NCBI RefSeq assembly: GCF_947501665.1
Contig: NZ_CANMWS010000016.1
Location: forward strand, 78,457 to 142,456
Direction: 5' to 3'
DNA from: an uncultured Shewanella sp.
Lineage (GTDB): Bacteria; Pseudomonadota; Gammaproteobacteria; Enterobacterales; Shewanellaceae
DNA length: 64,000 nt
Every line of letters begins with the position of its first letter. Position 1 is the first letter of the stretch. The position numbers and the translations under genes were made by a program. Under the pieces are notes generated by a model. That model was not told the origin of the DNA and did not search any database. It saw only the letters and a list, made by a program, of their open reading frames with translations. Positions 29,146 to 39,513 of this stretch are shown piece after piece.

Positions 29146-29172
29146 AAAAAGAGCCGAAAGGCTCTTTTTTTG
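29146..29172 (+). terminator. Rho-independent terminator after lrp
   Basis: Perfect stem AAAAAGAGCC / GGCTCTTTTTTT with a GAAA tetraloop (29156-29159), immediately after lrp. Confidence 0.95.
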
Positions 29173-29336
29173 TGCATAAAACAAAATGATACAAAGTGTT
29201 ACTAATTTTTTGTTAAAAATGACTGATTAGTCAAAAAAACAGAATGATTAAAAAGCGAAACCTGACACTGCACATTCAGCTTATTTCTGGTATTGTTAGT
29301 ATTATTATGGTTTGAATTTTTAGCAAAGGTTTTAGT

Positions 29337-31892
29337 TTGTTTAAGGAAAAAAGTGTTAAAACGCTCTCTGGTGTACAACGACTTCTAGAAGGGAGTCTGA
29401 TCCTTTGTTGCATGGTTGCCACTTTTGTATTGCTGGCGCTGAGCAGTTTTCATTCATCTGATCCTGGCTGGAGCCAATCAAATTTTAATGGTGAGATTGA
29501 AAATGTTACCGGTGCTGTTGGCGCGTGGGTGGCAGATGTCTTGCTGTATTTTTTTGGCTATAGCGCCTATGTTATTCCGATTATTATTGCAGCTACAGGG
29601 TGGCTGCTTTTTAAACGTACCCATAAATTACTGGAAATAGATTATTTTTCAGTAGGATTAAGGTTAGTGGGCTTTTTATTAGTTGTACTCAGTTTGGGGG
29701 CGCTTGAAAGTATGAATGCCACCAATATTTATGATTATTCTGCTGGCGGTGTGATTGGTGATGTGATTGCCGCAGCCATGTTGCCTTATTTTAATCAATT
29801 GGGCACAACCTTGCTCTTATTGTGTTTTGTTTGTGCAGGTTTAACTTTACTGACTGGCATTAGCTGGCTGAACTTGATTGATATACTCGGGTCATTCACG
29901 ATCCGTTTTTGTGTTTATCTGTTTCGTTTACCCACCAGACTGAAAGAGAATCGCTTGCAAACTGGAATCGTTGGCGGGAGCAAAGATACGGCCGATACCC
30001 AAGGTTTTATGTCTTTGGTTGAAAAATTTAAAGAAAAGCGACAACTCGACCGCGAAGATAAGCTAAGTTGTAGACAAGAAGAAAATGAATCTGAGCAGCC
30101 AAATGAGGCTGTTGAAACGGCAGATGGTCGAATAGAGCCTCAGTTGTCAACTTATACCAATGTCAGGGATTTTCAATCCACATCAGTCGCTGATGTCGAG
30201 CATTTTGAAGATGATATTATTGATTTTGACACTAAAATGTCAGAAGGTGCAGTGACAGCTAGTGCAAGACGAGTCAACGAGAAAGTGACGGCTAAAGCTA
30301 AGCCTGTTAAGAAAAACACGTCTGATAAGGCGAAAATTGTTGATGGTGTGGTGATTTTACCTGGACAGAGTGAAACCGCTGAAGTTGTCGACATGGCGCC
30401 GCTACCTTGTATTAGTTTGTTGGATATTCCTAATCGAAAAGCGAATTCCATTAGCCAAGAAGAACTTGACCAAGTCGGTAAGCTTGTTGAGCTAAAGTTG
30501 GCGGATTTCAACATCGCAGCTAAAGTTGTTGGCGTGTACCCAGGACCGGTGATCACCCGTTTTGAGTTGGATTTAGCGCCTGGCGTTAAAGCCTCTAAAA
30601 TCACTAATTTGTCCACTGATCTTGCGCGCTCTTTACTTGCAGAAAGTGTACGTGTAGTGGAAGTTATTCCCGGTAAAGCGTTTGTTGGGCTTGAATTGCC
30701 AAATAAATACCGTGAAACCGTGTTTATGCGGGATGTACTCGATTGCCATGCCTTTAGAGATAATGACTCTCATCTGAGTATGGTGCTTGGTCAAGATATT
30801 GCCGGTGAGCCGGTCGTTGTTGATTTAGGTAAAATGCCGCATTTATTAGTGGCGGGTACCACGGGTTCAGGTAAATCTGTTGGGGTCAATGTGATGATCA
30901 CCAGTTTATTGTATAAATCAGGCCCTGATGATGTTCGCTTTATCATGATTGATCCTAAAATGCTTGAGTTATCGGTTTATGAAGGTATTCCTCATTTACT
31001 GTGTGAAGTGGTGACTGACATGAAAGAAGCCGCCAACTCTTTGCGTTGGTGTGTGGGGGAAATGGAGCGCCGTTATAAATTGATGTCAGCGTTAGGGGTG
31101 AGAAATTTAAAGGGCTATAACGCCAAAATTAAACAAGCGGAAGAAAAAGGAGAGGCTATAGTCGATCCTTTATGGAAGTCTTCCGATAGCATGGAGCCTG
31201 AAGCGCCAGAATTAGATAAATTACCGTCTATTGTGGTTGTCGTGGATGAATTTGCTGACATGATGATGATTGTCGGTAAAAAAGTGGAGGAGTTAATTGC
31301 TCGGATTGCGCAAAAAGCAAGGGCGGCGGGGATACATTTAATTTTAGCCACTCAGCGTCCATCAGTGGATGTCATCACCGGGTTAATTAAAGCCAATATT
31401 CCCACTCGAATGGCTTTCCAGGTGTCTTCAAGAATCGATTCAAGAACAATTTTAGATCAGCAAGGCGCTGAAACCTTATTGGGCATGGGAGACATGCTTT
31501 ATCTTCCGCCAGGCACTAGCGTACCTATTCGTGTTCATGGTGCTTTTATTGACGATCATGAAGTGCATAAAGTGGTGGCTGATTGGCATGCAAGAGGTAA
31601 ACCTCAGTATATTGATGCCATTATTCAAGGAGGCGGAGAGGGCGAGTCGGTGTTATTACCGGGAGAAACACCTGAAAATGCTGATGATACTGATGCCCTT
31701 TATGATGAAGCGGTGGCATTTGTTACCCAGTCAAGACGGGGTTCCATTTCCAGTGTTCAGAGAAAATTTAAGATAGGTTACAATCGCGCCGCACGTATTA
31801 TTGAGCAAATGGAAGCACAAGGCGTGGTGAGCGCACAAGGGCATAATGGTAATCGAGAAGTGCTGGCGCCGCCACCACCCAGTGACTTTTAA
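29337..31892 (+). CDS. ftsK: DNA translocase FtsK
   Basis: An 851-residue septal DNA translocase. N-terminal ~190 residues hold four to five membrane helices; a charged linker (~200-370) is much shorter than in E. coli FtsK; the motor domain has Walker [13 protein letters not shown] and Walker [13 protein letters not shown]; the C-terminal gamma winged-helix ([23 protein letters not shown]) reads KOPS sites. It translocates DNA and activates XerCD at the septum. TTG 29337 is the apparent start, AAAGG lying 7 bases upstream, and fits family N-termini. It leads the order ftsK-lolA-rarA-crcB-serS. Confidence 0.97.
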   Translation: MFKEKSVKTLSGVQRLLEGSLILCCMVATFVLLALSSFHSSDPGWSQSNFNGEIENVTGAVGAWVADVLLYFFGYSAYVIPIIIAATGWLLFKRTHKLLEIDYFSVGLRLVGFLLVVLSLGALESMNATNIYDYSAGGVIGDVIAAAMLPYFNQLGTTLLLLCFVCAGLTLLTGISWLNLIDILGSFTIRFCVYLFRLPTRLKENRLQTGIVGGSKDTADTQGFMSLVEKFKEKRQLDREDKLSCRQEENESEQPNEAVETADGRIEPQLSTYTNVRDFQSTSVADVEHFEDDIIDFDTKMSEGAVTASARRVNEKVTAKAKPVKKNTSDKAKIVDGVVILPGQSETAEVVDMAPLPCISLLDIPNRKANSISQEELDQVGKLVELKLADFNIAAKVVGVYPGPVITRFELDLAPGVKASKITNLSTDLARSLLAESVRVVEVIPGKAFVGLELPNKYRETVFMRDVLDCHAFRDNDSHLSMVLGQDIAGEPVVVDLGKMPHLLVAGTTGSGKSVGVNVMITSLLYKSGPDDVRFIMIDPKMLELSVYEGIPHLLCEVVTDMKEAANSLRWCVGEMERRYKLMSALGVRNLKGYNAKIKQAEEKGEAIVDPLWKSSDSMEPEAPELDKLPSIVVVVDEFADMMMIVGKKVEELIARIAQKARAAGIHLILATQRPSVDVITGLIKANIPTRMAFQVSSRIDSRTILDQQGAETLLGMGDMLYLPPGTSVPIRVHGAFIDDHEVHKVVADWHARGKPQYIDAIIQGGGEGESVLLPGETPENADDTDALYDEAVAFVTQSRRGSISSVQRKFKIGYNRAARIIEQMEAQGVVSAQGHNGNREVLAPPPPSDF

Positions 31893-32133
31893 TAGACAAT
31901 GAAAGTCAGTGATAAGTGCAGTGTGTAGGCAAGTCGCCAAATGCGGTTCAGTGAGCGCTAAAGGGTAATGGCAAGTAAAAGTAAAAGGGGGAGCATGTGA
32001 GCTAACGCATTATCCGTCAGGACTCTGTTCAAGGGCTCTTGAACAAAGAGAGTGATAACGCATTCACATGACTGCCGTTCAATGGTTTTTAATGTATTGC
32101 GTGATAGAGACACGTATTTTGTTAGGGATGGTT

Positions 32134-32754
32134 ATGAGAAAGACAGTTTTAATCTCGGGAGTGCTGCTGCTCTCCAGTATGGCAGCACAAGCCGATGATG
32201 CAAGCACACTGAAAAATAAATTAACACAAATCAATAATGTTAAAGCTGATTTTAGTCAAACTGTCACCGATTTGAATCAAAAAGTGATCCAAACGGGCAA
32301 AGGGGTAATGGCGTTGGCCTTTCCCAATCGTTTTTATTGGCATTTAACGGAGCCTGATGAGTCATTAATCGTGGCTGATGGCACTGATGTGTGGATTTAT
32401 AATCCTTTTGCAGAAGAAGTAACGGTGATGGATGTGGATCAAGCCATAAAAGCGTCCCCGATAGCATTATTAGTCCATCGTGATGAAAAAACATGGGCAC
32501 AATATCAAGTTAAACAAGAGGGGGATTGCTTTCGCATTAAACCGCTGAATATCGATGCGGCCATGAGTGCAGTGGAAGTGTGCTTTAAAGGAAAGCTGTT
32601 AACTGAAATGGTGTTAAACGATAAACAAGGTAATGTCAGTCAGTTCCGTTTATCGAATCAACAAACGTTAACCAAAGCTGAGTCCCGTTTGTTTACTTTT
32701 ATGTTGCCTGAAGGCGTGGACGTGGACGATCAACGTTTACATGCTTCGGAGTAA
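32134..32754 (+). CDS. lolA: Outer-membrane lipoprotein carrier protein LolA
   Basis: A 206-residue periplasmic chaperone. A clear signal peptide ([20 protein letters not shown], mature [10 protein letters not shown]) argues for ATG 32134, supported by AGGG six bases upstream; the frame extends to 32068 but without conserved residues. The mature sequence shows the LolA pattern: [39 protein letters not shown]. It receives lipoproteins from LolCDE and passes them to LolB. It lies between ftsK and rarA as in other gammaproteobacteria. Confidence 0.95.
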   Translation: MRKTVLISGVLLLSSMAAQADDASTLKNKLTQINNVKADFSQTVTDLNQKVIQTGKGVMALAFPNRFYWHLTEPDESLIVADGTDVWIYNPFAEEVTVMDVDQAIKASPIALLVHRDEKTWAQYQVKQEGDCFRIKPLNIDAAMSAVEVCFKGKLLTEMVLNDKQGNVSQFRLSNQQTLTKAESRLFTFMLPEGVDVDDQRLHASE

Positions 32755-32763
32755 GCTGTCATT

Positions 32764-34095
32764 GTGTCAAATTTAGATCTTGATTTTTCACCTGACTTTA
32801 GGCCATTAGCGGCAAAAATGCGCCCACAAACCCTTGCTCAGTATGTTGGCCAAGCTCACTTGCTCGGTGAGGGTAAGCCATTACGTTTGGCGTTGGAAGC
32901 GGGGCGGGCACATTCTATGTTGTTTTGGGGGCCGCCGGGCACGGGTAAAACAACCTTAGCAGAGTTAGTGGCTCAGTATGCCAATGCCCATGTAGAGCGT
33001 ATTTCTGCTGTCACATCGGGCGTGAAAGACATTCGAAATGCCATTGAACTGGCGAAAAATGTGGCTCAGTCTCGTGGTCAGCGTACTTTGTTGTTTGTTG
33101 ATGAAGTGCATCGTTTCAACAAAAGTCAGCAAGATGCTTTTTTGCCTTTCATTGAAGATGGTACGGTGATTTTTGTGGGCGCGACCACAGAAAACCCGTC
33201 ATTTGAAATTAATAACGCCTTACTTTCTCGTGCGCGTGTGTATGTGATAAAACCGCTGACACAGAGCGAAATCATCAGCATTATCACTCAAGCCCTTCAC
33301 GATCCAGAAAAAGGTTTAGGCAAACGTCAATTAGTCATGCCAAATGATGTGATGGAAAAATTGGCCAATGTCAGTGATGGCGACGCGCGTAAAGCATTGA
33401 ACCTGATTGAACTGATGAGCGATATGCTCAGTGATGGCCAGTCATTTACAACCGAGATGGTCGTGCAAGTGGCTGGGCAGCAGTTGGCGGGGTTTGATAA
33501 AAATGGTGATAAATTTTATGACTTGATTTCTGCGGTGCATAAATCCATTCGTGGCTCGTCTCCCGATGCGGCCCTTTATTGGTATTGCCGCATGTTGGAA
33601 GGCGGCTGCAATCCACTTTATGTGGCCCGTCGTTTGTTGGCGATTGCCTCTGAAGATGTGGGTAATGCCGATCCTATGGCCATGTCTGTGGCGGTTAATG
33701 CTTGGGAATGCTTTCATCGAGTGGGACCTGCCGAAGGAGAGCGTGCTATTGCTCAGGCGGTGATTTATCTTGCTTGCGCGCCTAAAAGTAATGCCGTTTA
33801 TACCGCGTTTAGCGCCGCAAGAGCATTAGCAAAAACATCAGGCCATGAACCTGTGCCTGATCATTTACGTAATGCGCCAACCCATTTAATGAAAGACTTA
33901 GGCTTTGGGGCTGAATACCGTTACGCCCATAATGAACCCAATGCTTATGCGAGTGGAGAATGCTATTTTCCTGAATCGTTAGCAAACAGTCAGTTTTATT
34001 ATCCCACATCCCGTGGGTTTGAAAAACGCATTCAAGATAAATTAGCCTCTTTGGCAGAGCTGGATAAACACAGTCAGGTAAAGCGCTATGAATAA
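32764..34095 (+). CDS. rarA: Replication-associated recombination protein RarA (MgsA)
   Basis: A 443-residue AAA+ ATPase. Walker A GPPGTGKT and Walker [13 protein letters not shown] are present, together with the sensor 1 region [13 protein letters not shown] and the C-terminal RarA domain ([14 protein letters not shown]...). It acts at stalled forks with SSB. GTG 32764 is the start, nine bases after the lolA stop. The 3' end overlaps crcB by 8 bases. No anomaly. Confidence 0.97.
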   Translation: MSNLDLDFSPDFRPLAAKMRPQTLAQYVGQAHLLGEGKPLRLALEAGRAHSMLFWGPPGTGKTTLAELVAQYANAHVERISAVTSGVKDIRNAIELAKNVAQSRGQRTLLFVDEVHRFNKSQQDAFLPFIEDGTVIFVGATTENPSFEINNALLSRARVYVIKPLTQSEIISIITQALHDPEKGLGKRQLVMPNDVMEKLANVSDGDARKALNLIELMSDMLSDGQSFTTEMVVQVAGQQLAGFDKNGDKFYDLISAVHKSIRGSSPDAALYWYCRMLEGGCNPLYVARRLLAIASEDVGNADPMAMSVAVNAWECFHRVGPAEGERAIAQAVIYLACAPKSNAVYTAFSAARALAKTSGHEPVPDHLRNAPTHLMKDLGFGAEYRYAHNEPNAYASGECYFPESLANSQFYYPTSRGFEKRIQDKLASLAELDKHSQVKRYE

Positions 34096-34462
34096 TTTGT
34101 TACTCGTGGCTTTAGGCGGCTCTATTGGAGCGGTTTTACGCTATAGTTTGTCATTATTTATGCTTCAGCTATTTGGTAGTGCTTTTCCTTTTGGTACACT
34201 ACTGGTCAATATCATAGGCTCATTTGCCATGGGCGTGGTGTATGCCTTAGGACAAGTGGCCCATGTGAGTCCAGAAATGAAGGCCTTGGTCGGAGTGGGG
34301 TTGCTGGGCGCACTGACCACGTTTTCAACATTTTCTAACGAAACCTTATTGTTATTACAAGAAGGGTTAGTGATCAAAGCCATTTTAAATGTGATTTTGA
34401 ATATCGGTCTTTGTTTATTTGTTGTATATTTAGGGCAACAATTTGTTTTTTCTCGTTTTTAA
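34088..34462 (+). CDS. crcB: Fluoride efflux channel CrcB/Fluc
   Basis: A 124-residue protein with four membrane helices: [30 protein letters not shown], and the [16 protein letters not shown] segment with the Na+ and Phe-box residues of Fluc channels. It forms an antiparallel dimer that exports fluoride. It overlaps the end of rarA by 8 bases and is followed by serS after 18 bases, giving translational coupling. Confidence 0.95.
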   Translation: MNNLLLVALGGSIGAVLRYSLSLFMLQLFGSAFPFGTLLVNIIGSFAMGVVYALGQVAHVSPEMKALVGVGLLGALTTFSTFSNETLLLLQEGLVIKAILNVILNIGLCLFVVYLGQQFVFSRF

Positions 34463-34477
34463 CTAATAAGATAATAA

Positions 34478-35767
<1,290 letters not shown>

Positions 35768-35800
35768 TGGGTTAACCGATTTACAGTAAGGTTTCACACA

Positions 35801-35832
35801 TAAAAAACCGTGCAAAGCAGCACGGTTTTTTA
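35801..35832 (+). terminator. Rho-independent terminator after serS
   Basis: Stem TAAAAAACCGTGC / GCACGGTTTTTTA with loop AAAGCA, ending in a T run; closes the ftsK-serS unit. Confidence 0.95.
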
Positions 35833-35891
35833 TGGTTGTGTTAGCCATAATGTTAATTGGGTTTGAGTCCTTCTTGTAATAAAGAGTGGGA

Positions 35892-36032
35892 TTAGGAGGA
35901 CTGCTCGTCCTTAACGAGATCCATATCTAAAGGCCAGCTCGATAAAATATGTCCGTATAAAAAAGCCAGTTCAGCATCAATATAAACGGATTTATGAATG
36001 CCGTGCCCCTTATTGGTAAAAGAAGAGGGATG
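35892..36032 (-). pseudogene. Possible C-terminal coding remnant
   Basis: On the minus strand an in-frame segment of ~46 codons between stops reads IHKSVYIDAELAFLYGHI followed by LSSWPLD, amphipathic and protein-like, and ends in a stop at 35892. It has no start codon and no recognised family. The surrounding kilobase holds no intact gene and many hairpins. It is either a decayed gene end or chance; low confidence. Confidence 0.3.
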
Positions 36033-36252
36033 CTATGGAACGGCCATGCTTCTCGTTTATGTACTTATGGCATTGCCATATACACCCTATTTCTCGCTCA
36101 AAGCGGTCATTGTTATGACCTTCGCCCTCTAATGAACACCATAACGCCCAACGGAGTGTTTCTAGATTTCACCTGCGGTGAGGCTTAAAGTCGTGAGTTC
36201 CCACTCACACTGGGGCAAGAAGGACTGCTCGTCCTTATCCTCCTTGCATTCT

Positions 36253-36309
36253 CCATAACGCCCCGACGAAGTTAAGCTCCTTATTCTTTTATTAAAAGTC
36301 ATCGTTATC
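36253..36309 (-). repeat. Possible inverted attC site
   Basis: Read on the minus strand this 57-base stretch begins with an ATAACG box (plus CGTTAT, 36303-36308) and ends in GGGCGTTATGG (plus 36253-36263), with GTC/GAC pairing inside the arms. The right box matches GGCGTTATGG of an attC candidate in the adjacent array (40916-40922). It is oriented opposite to the array. A minus-strand remnant ends 57 bases before it, as expected for a cassette. Structure only; low confidence. Confidence 0.35.
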
Positions 36310-36365
36310 GCCTCAGATTCATCATCCCTGATTCAACTAAGGCTATCTCGGCATCCGTGCCTCGT

Positions 36366-36494
36366 TCACGCGATGACTGATAAAATATCTTCGGCAACTT
36401 CAATGGGTTCATTAACATCAAAAGCGCAAAAGAAGTGGCTTTCTTCAAATGGGATGTCGAATCGTGTGCCATAGTCTATATCACTACCTACATT
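36366..36494 (-). pseudogene. Possible cassette gene remnant
   Basis: Between a TAG and a TGA on the minus strand, 43 codons read as plausible protein: YGTRFDIPFEESHFFCAF then DVNEPIEVAEDILSVIA and stop. No start codon is present, so it looks like the 3' end of a decayed gene. Its position just upstream (minus strand) of an inverted attC-like site suggests an old cassette. Family not recognised. Confidence 0.35.
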
Positions 36495-36728
36495 CTAATG
36501 TTGTTTAAGTCTAAACAAAGATAAAAGCGTCATTCAATCAGTTGTGAGGCAGTTCATGGATTGACGCATTTTTTTCCGTTTCTTTCATTAGTTTAAAGCA
36601 ATTTGTTTACAAAAGTAACGTTTGAGGGTATTTTGCTGACTGGAGTGTGGAATCGTTAGTAGTGAAGTTATTGGTTTCCATACTTAATAGAGTCAATGGT
36701 GCAATATCATATGTTAGTAGTATGCCGA

Positions 36729-36782
36729 ATGTTTGATCAAGATTGCGGATGTTTGATCAAGATTGCGGATGTTTGATCAAGA
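36729..36782. repeat. Tandem repeat, 20-base unit, about 2.7 copies
   Basis: Unit ATGTTTGATCAAGATTGCGG repeated at 36729-36748 and 36749-36768 with a third partial copy. Each copy contains the palindrome TTGATCAA. It lies ~75-125 bases upstream of the first gene of cassette array 1, so it could be a regulatory array or a slippage product. Confidence 0.85.
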
Positions 36783-36854
36783 GTTCTGGTCTGCTTCTGA
36801 CTGAGAAGATGTGATAAACGTGAATGCGCAGTATGCAAAGGTGAGCTTTAAAAA

Positions 36855-37433
36855 GTGAGTCAATTCAACATCGTATTTTTCGGTCTATACGCAACACTTT
36901 TTGCTACTCCCATAGTTGCTTATGTGTTGCGGGAAAGGTTGGAACCAAATAGCCGTTTTTTGTTTGCATTTGCTTGCATAACTCTCATTGTGGTTTGTGT
37001 AGTTACCTGGTTAGGAATTTCGTTTTCAGGAATAGCCTCAGATTTCGTTGTTTTGTATACAGTCTATCTACTGCTTGGCCTTTGTGTGCTTCAATTGTTC
37101 ATGCTAAAAAACTACGCCTTTAAAGTTATAGGGGCATTATGCACAGTGCCTTTTATAATTTTTCCTTTGCTATCGGTGCCAGCCGTATTAGGAGTGGCAT
37201 TGGTCGTTGGAGATTATGAGCCCCGGTATTCAGTGGCTGAAGGCAGCCGCTTATGTCGAGTTACCTCCTATGGCAATACAACCACATCAATTGGTGGTTA
37301 TGAGGCAACTGTTTATAAATTATTCGGTTTTATTGAGTACGAGATTGATTTTGTTACTGTTGATAATACACGGAAGCTAGAAGTAACACCTGAGAGAATT
37401 TGCAATGTAGCATTATCCGAATTCAAAAGTTAA
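36855..37433 (+). CDS. Four-helix membrane protein with exposed C-terminal domain (cassette gene)
   Basis: A 192-residue protein with hydrophobic helices at ~4-24, ~33-57, ~64-84 and ~92-120, then a ~70-residue soluble C-terminal domain (EPRYSVAEGSRLCRVTSYGNTT...). GTG 36855 is the only sensible start but has only a distant AAGG. The family is not recognised. It is followed directly by an attC-like site and another cassette gene, and is the first gene of array 1. A membrane sensor or immunity-type role is possible but not supported. Confidence 0.7.
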   Translation: MSQFNIVFFGLYATLFATPIVAYVLRERLEPNSRFLFAFACITLIVVCVVTWLGISFSGIASDFVVLYTVYLLLGLCVLQLFMLKNYAFKVIGALCTVPFIIFPLLSVPAVLGVALVVGDYEPRYSVAEGSRLCRVTSYGNTTTSIGGYEATVYKLFGFIEYEIDFVTVDNTRKLEVTPERICNVALSEFKS

Positions 37434-37480
37434 TAAGATGCTGTTGTCGGTCAAATTTTCCGTAGAGCGCGGCGTTAGCA
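37429..37480 (+). repeat. attC-like site 1, array 1
   Basis: Begins at the stop of the preceding gene and ends with GCGTTAGCA. The internal TGTTGTCGG ... TTTTCCG ... GCGGCGTTAG closely parallels the attC at 62349-62420, although the left box is TTAATAAG rather than xAACAAG. Confidence 0.6.
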
Positions 37481-37493
37481 AGAAAGGAAAGCT

Positions 37494-38729
37494 ATGAGAA
37501 ACAATTATAAAATAATCGACTATCGAGAAATTGGTATTCCTAGTGTTGAAGTTTCTGGTGCTGCATTCCACTATCAAGATCTCTATGAAATAGTTGGCAA
37601 AAGCCAATTTATGACGACCTTTGAGCTGCGAGTAGGGAGTCTGTCACATGGCGAGTTTGGACACTCATTATTGGGTGTTGTCTTTTATGATAGGGGAGCC
37701 TTAGATTCTCTTGTGGCCTCTTTTCATACAGGGCAAGAGGTTTCGAAGAAAAGAATACGGGTTGATAGTCCAAATCGAGAGCTAAGTGATGCAAAGAGAG
37801 GCGATCTAAAATACCGGGGAATTAATGTCGAAGATATTGAATCCATATCATTTTTGCCATATAGGGAAGAGTCGAAAAAGTATGATACGGGTGAGAAAAA
37901 AGTCCCTAATGTTATTGAAGTTAAAGTGGACTGTAGTGATCTGGATACTGATATACTAAATCAAAATTACCTAGTCTCAAAACATAATTCAGGGGTCAAA
38001 CTTGTCTGTTATGAGAAAGAACAATTGATTGGTATAACTTTGGCCTTTAATAATGGAAGTATTGATTCTAGAATTATTTCAGAGTTTGGCGTTACTGAAG
38101 AAGATCTCAAAACTAATCTAAATATCTGGTTAAGCTTTTATAAGGTCAAGGAAAGACGCGGTTCATTAACTGAACTCGATAAAACTAATTTTTCTGAAAT
38201 TAAAAGTATTTTGGCAATGGATAGATTCAATAAGATCGTAAAAGAATTGAATCATGTTGGAATAACAAATGATATTGAAGATTCAGATAAACCAGTCTTT
38301 AAAAGTATATTTGAGGCTGTTGAGAAATTTTCGCCGTCAATAATTTTGCATGGTAAAAAGCAAGTATATTGGGATGTTGATTCCTATATTCACCTAGCGC
38401 TACGCCATTTAAAAGACTATCAGCTTGGTAATTTTAAGCAAAAAACACCATTTCCTTATAAGTCGACTGATTTAAAGTCACTAATAGAGAAAGTTTTATA
38501 TAGGATTAAGCCTGAAATCGAAGTATACCTTGCGTCAAACCCAACTGCTGATTTTACAAGGCATGGAAAAATGGCGGTTGTATATAATAAAGACCACTAT
38601 CATCTAAGAATAAACCCAGAGGGTAGATTGGTTCAACTTCATACGGTAGAGCCTGCATTTAACAAATCAATACAGTCGACCGCTAACGCGTCGGCTGATT
38701 CAGGCGTTAATTCGGACACCCAGAATTAA
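37494..38729 (+). CDS. Hypothetical cassette protein, 411 residues, C-terminus encoded by attC
   Basis: A large protein for an integron cassette. AAGGAAAGCT precedes the ATG. I do not recognise the family. The N-terminal ~150 residues are mixed alpha/beta; residues ~150-260 are rich in Asp/Glu/Ser; the C-terminal ~100 residues contain YWDVDSYIHLALRHLKDYQ and TRHGKMAVVYNKDHYHLRINPEG, with clustered His/Arg/Asp reminiscent of compact nuclease folds but not diagnostic. The last ~24 codons (from about AFNKS) lie inside the attC at 38657-38712 and continue past its right box, so the tail depends on the recombination site. Confidence 0.8.
   Translation: MRNNYKIIDYREIGIPSVEVSGAAFHYQDLYEIVGKSQFMTTFELRVGSLSHGEFGHSLLGVVFYDRGALDSLVASFHTGQEVSKKRIRVDSPNRELSDAKRGDLKYRGINVEDIESISFLPYREESKKYDTGEKKVPNVIEVKVDCSDLDTDILNQNYLVSKHNSGVKLVCYEKEQLIGITLAFNNGSIDSRIISEFGVTEEDLKTNLNIWLSFYKVKERRGSLTELDKTNFSEIKSILAMDRFNKIVKELNHVGITNDIEDSDKPVFKSIFEAVEKFSPSIILHGKKQVYWDVDSYIHLALRHLKDYQLGNFKQKTPFPYKSTDLKSLIEKVLYRIKPEIEVYLASNPTADFTRHGKMAVVYNKDHYHLRINPEGRLVQLHTVEPAFNKSIQSTANASADSGVNSDTQN
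38657..38712 (+). repeat. attC site 2, array 1 (overlaps CDS end)
   Basis: Left box ATTTAAC (38657-38663) matches RYYYAAC exactly; right box GTTAATT (38706-38712). Arms around CAGTCGAC and GTCGGCTGATT, with a central CGCTAACGCG. The preceding coding region runs through it. Confidence 0.75.
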
Positions 38730-38937
38730 GGTGATGATTCTTAAAAAGAGAGCGTTGGAACTCGTAAGCACTGCTGCATGTTTTTCCTTGGTTACTTGTT
38801 AGTAAAGGGGTTGTTTGTTGTTGAAGAGAGTTGATTGATAATGATTGTACAACAATGGGTTAGCAGTATATCCTAGCTTCATTATTTGTTTTAAAAAATT
38901 GGCAGTCTGGAAGATTATCCTGCAGCTGAATAAGTTG
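38707..38937 (+). repeat. Non-coding gene cassette, copy A
   Basis: About 231 bases between two attC right boxes, with no substantial reading frame. It is nearly the same sequence as 61622-61867 in array 2, including CCAGAATTAAGGTGATGAT, AAAGGGGTTGTTTGTTGTTG and GATTGTACAACAATGGGTT. A 23-codon frame from ATG 38734 (MILKKRALELVSTAAC...) exists, but its counterpart in copy B diverges after ~15 codons, so coding is doubtful. Confidence 0.85.
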
Positions 38938-38943
38938 TTATGT
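38847..38943 (+). repeat. attC-like site 3, array 1 (long form)
   Basis: Left box GTACAAC (38847-38853), right box GTTATGT (38937-38943), with imperfectly paired arms (GGGTTAGCAG / CTGCAGCTGAA) and an AT-rich loop. The same long-form site closes copy B of the non-coding cassette. Confidence 0.65.
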
Positions 38944-38957
38944 TTGAGGCGTAGAAA

Positions 38958-39428
38958 ATGAATTTCAATCCATATAATGATTTTGTATTCTTTGATTCAT
39001 GCGCCTTTGATGGTGGAAGAACTGATGACCAGGAGGCCTCTAAAAGGGCTAGAGAGATCTTAGAGAAGAACAAAAAGAAAGTTATGTTAATGCACTCCAT
39101 AGTTAGTGAGATTCGTAACCCCAATACACCGGATTGGATTCAGGAGATAGAGCCAAAATCACGTCAAACGGTACGATTGAATCTCACAGATGAGGAGAAA
39201 GGGACTCTCAGAGAAATTGAAACAATTATCGCTGGTAATGGCGGTCTAATAAAGCGAGAAGCAGACTGTTTCCATGTGTTCGAGGCTCAGAAATATGGCG
39301 GCTACTTTGTAACGTCAGATATTGGAATATATAAGCATTCGCGGATAATAAAGCAAAAGTTCGGTCTAAATATAGTTAAGCCAACTGCCTTCTTAGAATT
39401 GGTAGTCAAACACAGTGAAGAAACATAA
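38958..39428 (+). CDS. PIN-domain-like protein (putative RNase), cassette gene
   Basis: A 156-residue protein with PIN-like acidic residues: NDFVFFDSCAFDGG (Asp early in strand 1), MHSIVSEIRNP (Glu after helix 2), EADCFHVFEAQKYGGYFVTSD (Asp in helix and TSD after strand 4), the four-acid pattern of Mg-dependent PIN nucleases. GAGG precedes the ATG by eight bases. No antitoxin gene is adjacent, unlike VapC systems; the cassette could be an orphan toxin, a defence nuclease or a divergent RNase. Four-acid spacing was judged by eye. Confidence 0.6.
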   Translation: MNFNPYNDFVFFDSCAFDGGRTDDQEASKRAREILEKNKKKVMLMHSIVSEIRNPNTPDWIQEIEPKSRQTVRLNLTDEEKGTLREIETIIAGNGGLIKREADCFHVFEAQKYGGYFVTSDIGIYKHSRIIKQKFGLNIVKPTAFLELVVKHSEET

Positions 39429-39499
39429 TAAGGCGTTGTTGTTCGCTGCGGCTAAGCCTCTGCCGGGCTGTAAGTACTGCGCAAAACTTGACGTTAAAT
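39422..39499 (+). repeat. attC-like site 4, array 1
   Basis: Begins at the stop of the PIN-like gene; the right box GTTAAAT (39493-39499) fits GTTRRRY. The left box ACATAAT is degenerate. Internal GGCTAAGCC forms part of the loop region. Confidence 0.55.
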
Positions 39500-39513
39500 T
39501 TCATAGGGCATAA

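Larger units (their letters stand above)
35833..36854. other. Gene-poor mosaic with hairpin repeats
   Basis: About 1 kb without an intact gene. It contains two identical 17-base copies of AGGACTGCTCGTCCTTA (35897-35913, 36221-36237), each able to fold as AGGAC/GTCCT; a GTGAGT-TCCC-ACTCAC hairpin (36193-36208); two 11-base copies of CCATAACGCCC (36139-36149, 36253-36263); two minus-strand coding remnants; and a 20-base tandem repeat (36729-36782). Confidence 0.6.

Noticed and set aside
35994..36188. 64-codon plus-strand frame in the gene-poor mosaic
   Set aside because: Lies opposite the minus-strand remnant and across hairpin repeats; no support as a gene.
36253..36263. CCATAACGCCC pair (36139, 36253) as CRISPR-like repeats
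   Set aside because: Only two copies 114 bases apart with no spacer pattern; better explained as attC-type boxes.
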